Assembly: GCA_028824685.1 (NCBI GenBank)
Contig: JAPPCZ010000047.1
Coordinates: forward strand, 30,894-94,893
Direction: 5' to 3'
DNA length: 64,000 nt
From: Candidatus Poribacteria bacterium
Lineage (GTDB): Bacteria; Poribacteria; WGA-4E; WGA-3G
In this document: positions 46,570-53,269 of the stretch, piece after piece
Numbering within the stretch: the first letter of the stretch is position 1
How the letters are laid out: each line of letters opens with the position of its first letter
Program-made: the position numbers and the translations under genes
The notes under the pieces: model-generated
The model's database searches: none
Seen by the model: the letters and a program-made list of their open reading frames with translations, nothing else
Told to the model about the DNA's origin: nothing

Positions 46570-46926
46570 ATGAATGCTAATCGCCACAACATACAAATTA
46601 CCGCTGAACAAGATGCACAAAACGATGTCAACAAATTGCTCTGGTTAGTTGCTGGTTTAGCATTAAACGTCATAGGACTTATCACCGCTTACGTTTATGA
46701 ACCTTCCCCACCTGCTATCCGGTTAATGGAAAAATCGGAGGACGAGGTACTGTTTTACACAGCGGCTTATAAAGCCAAAGCTCGCCAGATTCAGCTTACT
46801 TCCGCCCTTATCGGTTTTATCATAAGCGTTATTTTAGTTATTATCCTCGTAGTCGTTCTTTTCAGTTTCATCTTTTCAGCACAACAAGAGATAATGAGAG
46901 AGGTACAACGAAGTATACAAAGGTAG
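46570..46926 (+). CDS. Small membrane protein, DVxK/YxPxPP family, member 2
   Basis: 118 residues, same plan as member 1: TAEQDAQNDVNKLLW, helix, YEPSPPAIRLMEKSEDEVLF, YTAAYKAKARQIQ, helix. The second helix is longer and is followed by a basic amphipathic tail (QQEIMREVQRSIQR). AGAGGA precedes the ATG. Similarity to member 1 extends over the whole length, so this is a tandem duplication with an 80-bp gap. Confidence 0.8.
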   Translation: MNANRHNIQITAEQDAQNDVNKLLWLVAGLALNVIGLITAYVYEPSPPAIRLMEKSEDEVLFYTAAYKAKARQIQLTSALIGFIISVILVIILVVVLFSFIFSAQQEIMREVQRSIQR

Positions 46927-47069
46927 ACTCAATTTGAATTCTTTAAAGAAAACATAACCGAATTACTACTAAACATAACTGAAATCACTATAATTTCACA
47001 AGAAGTGTATCTATCTTGAAATCACACAAATTTGCTCTTATCAATGTAAAAAATCAGCAAGGAGAAAAA

Positions 47070-48059
47070 ATGAAAATCACTGCAATGTCTCATATCTTAA
47101 ACTTTTTCATACTAACGCTAATATGTGTCTTCCCCTTTACTACTTACGCTCAACAAAGTTCTGCATCCACATCAACACAAGTTGAGGCTGCTGAATTATT
47201 CATTGCAGACAATGCAGGAATTGATGATGTTGATGCACAGAGTGCGGCGATGTTGATCGCTGCAGAATTCCGAAAACTTGGTATTGCTGTCAACGATCCG
47301 GTTTTTGAAGTAACTACATCCGGAAATATATATCGCGTTACTTTCCGCCGTTTAGGTGAAAAGGTACTGGTTCATCTGAGTCAGATAAATTCACTTGGAA
47401 CGGTTGTAATTGAGAAGCAACTTTGGATTGCTAATATTGAGGAGATGATCGCCGCAGCACCAAGGTTGGTTGATGCTCTTGTTCATAATAAACCTATAGC
47501 TTCTACTGCCGACCTTGAGACCGTCACAGAACAGGAGGCACGCGGACTTCGGAAAATGGATGGGGAATCTCTCTGGAATATGGGAATCTTCGGTGCCTTT
47601 ATACCAGGAACTGACGCTGCTGCTGAACCCGGTTATGAATTCGGGTGGTCTTATGAGACACCAAAGTATGCTGTAGGTACAGAATTTCGAGGCAGTTTCG
47701 GAGACGAATATTCATTCGGTTCTTGGTCAATTGGTGCACGTTACTTCTTCAATAAACAGAATATTTCACCCTATATAGGAGGCGGACTCTCAATCTTTGG
47801 TGGAAGTTATGATGATTGGTACTACGAAGATGATTATTATTACGATTACGATTATGATTCAGGAGACGATAACGGTTTAGGGGCTTATTTTGTCGGCGGC
47901 ATCTCAATGCTCCGCCTTACAAAGAGTCGTCTAAAACTTGAATTGCGTATAGATAGACCTTTCTTCTCATTACCAGAACAAGATATGATGCCTATTACAA
48001 TTGGTATCTTTTTCTCTCAGCATTATGTTCCCGGTAGAGCAGGATGTTGGCTGTTTTGA
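47070..48059 (+). CDS. Outer-membrane beta-barrel-type protein with N-terminal periplasmic domain
   Basis: 329 residues from ATG 47070 (AAGGAG upstream). Signal peptide about 1-27 (TTYA-QQ). The first domain (about 30-165) is mixed alpha/beta and of unknown family. The second half alternates aromatic strands (WSIGARYFFNKQNISPYIGG, LELRIDRPFF) as in small outer-membrane barrels. One loop is extremely rich in Tyr and Asp (about residues 249-268, WYYEDDYYYDYDYD), possibly calcium binding. It lies between members 2 and 3 of the small membrane protein family. Confidence 0.7.
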   Translation: MKITAMSHILNFFILTLICVFPFTTYAQQSSASTSTQVEAAELFIADNAGIDDVDAQSAAMLIAAEFRKLGIAVNDPVFEVTTSGNIYRVTFRRLGEKVLVHLSQINSLGTVVIEKQLWIANIEEMIAAAPRLVDALVHNKPIASTADLETVTEQEARGLRKMDGESLWNMGIFGAFIPGTDAAAEPGYEFGWSYETPKYAVGTEFRGSFGDEYSFGSWSIGARYFFNKQNISPYIGGGLSIFGGSYDDWYYEDDYYYDYDYDSGDDNGLGAYFVGGISMLRLTKSRLKLELRIDRPFFSLPEQDMMPITIGIFFSQHYVPGRAGCWLF

Positions 48060-48126
48060 TTTAGAGACTGTTGGAATAGAGTTGTGATTTACTTGTTTTC
48101 GAATCGGTAATAGAAGGAGTAATCAC

Positions 48127-48888
48127 ATGGTTAGTCGACAAGAGATACAAGCGACGTGTGACGACATCGTGCGCGAATTTGCGCCGTTACAAGTTATCCT
48201 CTTTGGTTCCTATGCTTACGGCACACCCACGGAAGACTCAGATGTAGATCTGCTTGTCGTAATGCCTATTCCGAAATCAGAGTTTCGCAACAAAGCTGTA
48301 GAGATACGCCAACGAATTCCGTATCGTTTCAGTATGGACCTGTTAGTCCGTTCACCGGAAGAGATAGCGTATCGTGTCTCGTATAACGATTGGTTTCTTC
48401 GCGAGATTACGGAAAAAGGTGAGTTACTTCACGGTCCCAATGCACATTACAATATAGAAAAGCAGAAAGAAGTGCCGAATCCTGTCATAAAAGAAAAAGG
48501 TAATATGAATCCCTTAACACTGGAATGGATAGAAAAAGCTGAAAACGATTATGCCGCTGTCCAACAACTTCTACAGGCATCAAATCCGCTGCATGATATT
48601 ATCTGTTTTCATGTTCAACAGTGTATAGAAAAATATCTAAAGGCATGGCTGCAGGAGGCAAATATCTCTTTTTCAAAAACACATGACCTTCAAGAATTAT
48701 TGGATCTGGTTGTGCCGACTGAATCTACTTGGCAAACTTGGAAACCGGACTTTAAAATAATATCCACTTATGCGGTAGATTCGCGCTATCCCGGTGATTC
48801 GGCGACAGCTGAGAATACACAACATGCAATGCAAATCTGTGAGGAGGTGCGTCAAGCCATACGCACAAAATTGGAACTAACTGAGTAG
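48127..48888 (+). CDS. MNT nucleotidyltransferase fused to HEPN domain
   Basis: 253 residues. The first domain has the minimal nucleotidyltransferase motif LFGSYAYGTPTEDSDVDLLV (about 25-44). From M127 (MNPLTLEWIEKAENDYAA) a HEPN helical domain follows, with HVQQCIEKYLKAWL and THDLQELL. Such domains usually occur as separate antitoxin (MNT) and toxin (HEPN RNase) genes; here they form one chain. An AAAAAGG five bases before M127 could allow separate synthesis of HEPN. The usual RxxxxH RNase motif is not obvious. Confidence 0.88.
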   Translation: MVSRQEIQATCDDIVREFAPLQVILFGSYAYGTPTEDSDVDLLVVMPIPKSEFRNKAVEIRQRIPYRFSMDLLVRSPEEIAYRVSYNDWFLREITEKGELLHGPNAHYNIEKQKEVPNPVIKEKGNMNPLTLEWIEKAENDYAAVQQLLQASNPLHDIICFHVQQCIEKYLKAWLQEANISFSKTHDLQELLDLVVPTESTWQTWKPDFKIISTYAVDSRYPGDSATAENTQHAMQICEEVRQAIRTKLELTE

Positions 48889-48965
48889 GTATTTCGGAAC
48901 TAATTAAACCTTCTTTTTTTCAAAAAGGTAATCTTAAATATGTAATCCATTAAGGAGAAATCACT

Positions 48966-49433
48966 ATGAAAATAAATTTAATATTCTATGTTTTAGTTTT
49001 TTGGGTAGTATTGTTAACTTTTAGTATGCCTTTTACGGCGCTTGCCCAGCGAAATTTAGTCGTGGCACAAGCTGAGGCAGATGCAACAGCAGATGCAAAT
49101 AAAGATGTCAACAAACCTCAATGGTTTGGGACGGGTTGTCTTATTTCTGGACTCGTATTTCTACCTTTGCCTGGATGGTACAGCTGTCTTTTACCGCCAG
49201 TTGGTCTTACGGGAACCTATTTCTATCGACCTGCACCTCCCGTTTCACGACTGATTGGAAGAACGCCAGAATATGTAGATATTTACACATCAACCTACAA
49301 AACAAAAAGAGGAAGTGCTCAAGCCAGTTGGGCATCTGCAGGATGTCTCAGTGGTGGTGCTGCAGTTGGGTTGATAGCTGTTGGGATGGGAATTGGAATA
49401 AGGTTGGATGAAATACAATTTTCAACACAGTAA
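48966..49433 (+). CDS. Small membrane protein, DVxK/YxPxPP family, member 3 (with signal peptide)
   Basis: 155 residues. Unlike members 1 and 2 it begins with a signal peptide (about 1-27, FTALA-QR). Then ADANKDVNKPQWFGTGCLIS, a hydrophobic segment, YRPAPPVSRLIGRTPEYVDI, YTSTYKTKRGSAQASW and a Gly-rich helix repeat the family plan. Two cysteines (GTGCLIS, SAGCLSG) are added at matching places of both helices. AAGGAG precedes the ATG. Confidence 0.8.
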   Translation: MKINLIFYVLVFWVVLLTFSMPFTALAQRNLVVAQAEADATADANKDVNKPQWFGTGCLISGLVFLPLPGWYSCLLPPVGLTGTYFYRPAPPVSRLIGRTPEYVDIYTSTYKTKRGSAQASWASAGCLSGGAAVGLIAVGMGIGIRLDEIQFSTQ

Positions 49434-49442
49434 TAACTTTAG

Positions 49443-50192
49443 ATGTTTACCGTTCTGACATTTGTAATACAGATGCAAAAAAACATTGGACTGGTAGCAC
49501 CGTTTTTATTTTTGCTTTTCTTAGGATTCTCACTTCACGCCGCGCCTTTAAATACTCTTTCTTTGGACTTCACGCGTGAACTAACCGAGAACGACAAGAC
49601 AGAACATATCGCAGGCACACTCCACTACGATATAAAAGCAGCACGAGTTGTCGTTCAAGTCACAAAACCACTTAAGCAGATAATGGTCGTGAAGGATAAA
49701 GTGTTAGAAATTTATTATCCTAAAGAAAAACAAGCATTCCGTTTCGTTTCCGAGGGACGCATTCCGCTCCCTTTTATTGAATCCATACTCCAATCCACAC
49801 AAGCAGAGTACGGATTGACCGCAATCGGATATTCTTTGAACAAACATGACATTGCAGACGAAGTACTCTATACTTACTGGAAACCGCCTGAAAAAGCCAA
49901 AGATCAACTCGGAACTGTCATCTTAGGTATGCACGATGATAAACTTATCTCGGCTGAAGTTAAGAACCCTAAGGGACATATTATCGCAAGATCGTTTTAT
50001 CAGGACCACAGCAAAATCGGCATCAACTATATCCCGATGAAGGTTACATCGAGTACGTATGGTGCGAAGTCTGAAGTGTTACAGTTTGAAACGATTATCT
50101 ATAGTAACCCACAAGTGAACGAGAAAACACAAAATCCAATTCTAAATTTTAAAATCCCTGAATCTGTAAAAGTCAAGGAGGTCAAATGGTAA
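49443..50192 (+). CDS. LolA-like outer-membrane lipoprotein carrier protein
   Basis: 249 residues, or 239 if translation starts at M11 (MQKNIGLV), which gives the better signal peptide ending LHAAP; neither start has a strong ribosome site. The mature protein has the LolA-type half-barrel pattern: SLDFTRELTE, HIAGTLHYDIKAARVVVQVT, KQIMVVKDKVLEIYYPKEKQ. A lipid or lipoprotein carrier in the periplasm is likely. Its end overlaps the start of the YidD gene by seven bases. Confidence 0.75.
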   Translation: MFTVLTFVIQMQKNIGLVAPFLFLLFLGFSLHAAPLNTLSLDFTRELTENDKTEHIAGTLHYDIKAARVVVQVTKPLKQIMVVKDKVLEIYYPKEKQAFRFVSEGRIPLPFIESILQSTQAEYGLTAIGYSLNKHDIADEVLYTYWKPPEKAKDQLGTVILGMHDDKLISAEVKNPKGHIIARSFYQDHSKIGINYIPMKVTSSTYGAKSEVLQFETIIYSNPQVNEKTQNPILNFKIPESVKVKEVKW

Positions 50193-50638
50193 ATTGCTTT
50201 GTTAACCGAAAAATCGTCCCTTTCTGTACTGTGTGCTTAATTGTTATTACGCTTTCCACATCTTCCTATGCAGGAGAAGCAAGCGATCTTGCTTTTATCC
50301 TAAAAGTCAATCCCATTATAGTCAATCCCATTATAAAAGAAATACCCCAAAATGTTAGTCACTTTAATCCTCTGGAAACTTCAGAGTTAAAGTTTGCCGC
50401 TACAGGTCTAATTCGCCTATATCAAAAATTCATCTCAAGTCAAGACGGTCCGTCGTGCAACTTCACACCGACTTGTTCGCATTTCGGCATGGCATGTATA
50501 CAGGAATTCGGTATGCTACGCGGTATCCTCCTCACTGCTGACAGGCTAATCCGATGCAACGGTTTAGAATCTACACACTATCATAAAGACCCAAGTACAG
50601 GAAAGTACATAGACCCAGTTACAGATTATGACCACTAA
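50186..50638 (+). CDS. yidD: YidD-domain protein with N-terminal signal sequence
   Basis: 150 residues. RLYQKFISSQDGPSCNFTPT followed by CSHFGMACIQEFG and RLIRCNG is the YidD (membrane protein insertion efficiency factor) domain. Usual YidD proteins are about 70-90 residues; this one has an added signal-type helix and a 45-residue N-terminal part. The ATG lies inside the end of the LolA-like gene, just after AAGGAGG, and its stop overlaps the next gene by 11 bp. The three genes form a tight operon. Confidence 0.88.
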   Translation: MVNCFVNRKIVPFCTVCLIVITLSTSSYAGEASDLAFILKVNPIIVNPIIKEIPQNVSHFNPLETSELKFAATGLIRLYQKFISSQDGPSCNFTPTCSHFGMACIQEFGMLRGILLTADRLIRCNGLESTHYHKDPSTGKYIDPVTDYDH

Positions 50639-51512
50639 ACAGATATGGGGATTTTTGCTCATTATACTTTTCAATACCGCGTTGTTATGTTTTGCAAATT
50701 CTGAAGAGTCGATCAACTATTACAGCCCTGAAAATGTCCTCAAATTTGCTGATCATCTATATGAGCAGGGCGATTACATCCGCGCTGTAGGTGAATATCA
50801 ACGCTACCTTTTTTATAAACCGAGGGAACGAGAAACAATTCTATATAGGATTGCCCTCTGTTATCGCTTTGGTGGAAAAACTGACCAAGCTATCCAAATA
50901 TTTAAAACATTTCTAAAAGAATCTCCGAACAGTAAGTTGGTGAGTAGCACTTATTATCAAATTGGTGTTTCCTATTTTCTAATGGAACAGTACGGGAAAT
51001 CGGCAAATTATCTTAACGCATCTCTACCACGTATAACAGATGTTCATTATCGTGCCGAATTACGCCAACTAATTGGACTATCTTACCTAATGCAAAGGCA
51101 GTGGTTTGAGGCTGAAAAGATATTCAATGCATTGCAGAAATCGGACGTGTTGGCAGTTAGGGAAAAAGCAGCGGTATATAACAAATATGCCACACAAGGA
51201 GCCAAACTACCTACCCGTAGTCCATTTTTAGCCGGTTTTTTCTCCGCAATTGTACCGGGCACAGGACGAATCTATACCGGTCGTGTTGGTGATGCGCTGA
51301 ATTCTCTCCTCACCGTAGGCTTAACAGGTTGGCAGGCTTACGATGGCTTCCGTAGAGATGGACTTTCGTCTGTGAAAGGATGGACACTTGGCACACTCAG
51401 TGGCATTTTCTATGTAGGCAACATCTACGGTTCCGTAATTTCAGCACGTGTTTACAATCGTCATGTAACGGACGAATTTTTGGCAACACTTTTCATAGAA
51501 TTTCCGCACTAA
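50628..51512 (+). CDS. TPR protein with C-terminal membrane domain (DUF5683-like)
   Basis: 294 residues. Signal sequence (about 1-24), three to four TPR units (FADHLYEQGDYIRAVGEYQR; ALCYRFGGKTDQAIQIFK; IGVSYFLMEQYGKSANYL) to residue 190, then a two-helix membrane region with FLAGFFSAIVPGTGRIYTGR, a pattern typical of DUF5683/TM2-like domains. Last gene of the LolA-like/YidD operon; an envelope assembly role is inferred from the neighbours. Confidence 0.82.
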   Translation: MTTKQIWGFLLIILFNTALLCFANSEESINYYSPENVLKFADHLYEQGDYIRAVGEYQRYLFYKPRERETILYRIALCYRFGGKTDQAIQIFKTFLKESPNSKLVSSTYYQIGVSYFLMEQYGKSANYLNASLPRITDVHYRAELRQLIGLSYLMQRQWFEAEKIFNALQKSDVLAVREKAAVYNKYATQGAKLPTRSPFLAGFFSAIVPGTGRIYTGRVGDALNSLLTVGLTGWQAYDGFRRDGLSSVKGWTLGTLSGIFYVGNIYGSVISARVYNRHVTDEFLATLFIEFPH

Positions 51513-51519
51513 AAAGTAG

Positions 51520-51991
51520 TTATAGTAAATTACGTAATAAGTTCATATATATAACGAGTTGTGCTAAATAACTAATTGTAATATGTTTCTTCACATTAAA
51601 CGTTTTTTCTCAGTGGATTTGAAAAGATGATTTGTTCTTTAGTCCCGTAGGGACGATATGTTTATAGAAAACACCAAACAAATGCTCTTTAGTCCCGTAG
51701 GGACGATATGTTTATAGCACAAAACCCAAAATTCGTGAAAACAACAAAAACAATCAGTTAACTGGCACAAGTCGTATATATATATTCTGTAGGCGGTGAA
51801 TGCCTAAAGAAGCATGCTTGTGGCATGCTCCATGATTCATACCGTTGATTTCGATCTCCGAATCGCGACGATACCACTAATAGTCGGGAATCGGAGTTCC
51901 CTCCCACCAAATGCCAAACGCGCATTCCGCCAAGCGCATTCAGCGTTGATTCACAGTTCAGATGTAAAGTTAATTGTGGAATCCACTATAA
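51520..51991. mobile_element. Non-autonomous element, family C copy 3, with REP-like cargo
   Basis: The left end TTATAGTAAATTACG (51520) and the inverted right end GTGGAATCCACTATAA (to 51991) bracket 472 bp. The right 38 bases match the end of copy 2 at 30125 almost base for base. Inside are two forward REP-like units (51641 and 51691), GAATGCC hairpins and the GTCGGGAATCGGAGTTCCCT module. It begins 7 bp after one stop codon and overlaps the end of the convergent LamG gene. Confidence 0.75.
51641..51717 (+). repeat. Two REP-like units, 50 bp apart
   Basis: Identical copies of AGTCCCGTAGGGACGATATG followed by TTTATAG at 51641 and 51691. Stem GTCCC/GGGAC with a GTA loop and the conserved GATATGTTTATAG tail. 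Confidence 0.85.
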
Positions 51992-52776
51992 TGTGTAACA
52001 AAACGCGATTTGAGTTGCCCCCAGGTCGTTGTTAATTTATCTTGAGACGACACCGAGAGCACACCGGCGATGCCAATGTTTATCAACTGTTTTATTTCTC
52101 CTTGTGAGCGAGCGATGTTAGAAATGCGCACTTCATCCATCTTACCATCAAGGAATGGTCCAGCACCCCGTCCGAGCCAAAGTTTATCGTTATTCGGCGT
52201 AATCTTTCCACCAATGTTGTCTTCGTTATCTATTTCTCCATCAATGTAAATCTTACCTTCACCGGACTTTGCATCATAAGTGCCAGCAATATGCACCCAA
52301 GTCTTAAGCGGTAGCTCCTTTTTTCCGATTACAACCGCACTGCCCCAGGCTTTAGAATCCGTTGTCATGCGGAGCAGGACTTTTTGGTCGCTCCGAGGAC
52401 CTACTTTATAGGTAGACTCTTTAGTTGCACCTGTACCGCCAGCGGTTGACGGAGAATCCAGAAAAACCCACATCTCCACGGTAAGTCCGTCAACCAAATC
52501 AAGACTATCGCTATCAGGAATTTCCACAAAGTCTCTTGGGCCGTTTCCACCGAAGATTAGCCCGCCGCCGGGTTTGCCTTCACCCCACCTCGGACTCCCC
52601 ATGAGTTTACCATCATTTCCGCTTCCAGAGAGGTCCTTGACAGTATTTCCCTTACCGGTTTCAAATGTATACAGTAGAACAGTGTGTTTATCTTGAGCAA
52701 AACAGAGAGGACCAATAACAAATGTCAGAAAGAGGGTTAGTATAAACCAATATCTCAAATTTTTAAACTTGAACAT
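51970..52776 (-). CDS. Secreted LamG-domain protein, 3' end formed by a mobile element
   Basis: 268 residues from ATG 52776 (GGAGA upstream). Signal peptide about 1-28 (CFA-QDK). A LamG domain covers most of the rest: LLYTFETGKGNTVKDLSGSG, GLTVEMWVFLD, WVHIAGTYDAKSGEGKIYID, and DEVRISNIARSQGEI. The C-terminus KLTTTWGQLK equals the end of the other LamG protein (KLATTWGQLK), but is here extended by SRFVTHYSGFHN; the last seven codons and the TAA lie inside the family C element. The original stop was probably lost at insertion. Confidence 0.85.
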   Translation of the reverse strand: MFKFKNLRYWFILTLFLTFVIGPLCFAQDKHTVLLYTFETGKGNTVKDLSGSGNDGKLMGSPRWGEGKPGGGLIFGGNGPRDFVEIPDSDSLDLVDGLTVEMWVFLDSPSTAGGTGATKESTYKVGPRSDQKVLLRMTTDSKAWGSAVVIGKKELPLKTWVHIAGTYDAKSGEGKIYIDGEIDNEDNIGGKITPNNDKLWLGRGAGPFLDGKMDEVRISNIARSQGEIKQLINIGIAGVLSVSSQDKLTTTWGQLKSRFVTHYSGFHN

Positions 52777-53269
52777 GATAAAATCTCCTCGCAGATGCAA
52801 TCTCAAAAGCTTAACTGTGCAGTATATCATATCACAGATTCACCAATTCATAAAATAAAATCAAGTTTAATCCAGGGTTATTCAGTTTTCAATATTTTTG
52901 ATGTTTTTTTGCTATGACGTTAATTTAATATGTTACCATCTTGTCCGTGTCTTTAGTCCCGCTGAATGCCATACGCGCATTCGTCTTATGGCATTCAGCG
53001 GGACTAAAAAACTGGAAGGGGTACTCGTTTTCTATAAACATAGCGTCCCTACGGGACTAAAGAACAATGTTCATGTTTCTGGGTATTAACTTTCAGTAAG
53101 TCTCAATACCAGAAAACTCTTAAAACTGAATAACCCTGAGTTTAATCTACGAAAATATTCACATTCAAAGACAGATAAGGTATTTTTTTGAACAAATTCA
53201 ACACTCATTTGCCTAATGTGACAAGAAAATATGATTAATTTCGAAATTCCAAGATTATTGAGGAAAACC
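52777..53269. other. Divergent gap holding a family A element
   Basis: 493 bp with no gene. It separates the LamG gene (minus) from the ATP-grasp gene (plus). The family A element occupies 52873-53138; the remainder on both sides is AT-rich and must contain the two divergent promoters. Confidence 0.7.
52873..53138. mobile_element. Non-autonomous element, family A copy 3, with 9-bp target duplication
   Basis: 266 bp bounded by CAGGGTTATTCAGTTTT and AAAACTGAATAACCCTG, flanked by AGTTTAATC on both sides (52864-52872 and 53139-53147), a perfect 9-bp duplication. Inside is a palindrome with arms TTTAGTCCCGCTGAATGCCA (about 52953-53009) and a reverse REP-like unit CGTCCCTACGGGACTAAAG (about 53045-53063). 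Confidence 0.92.
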
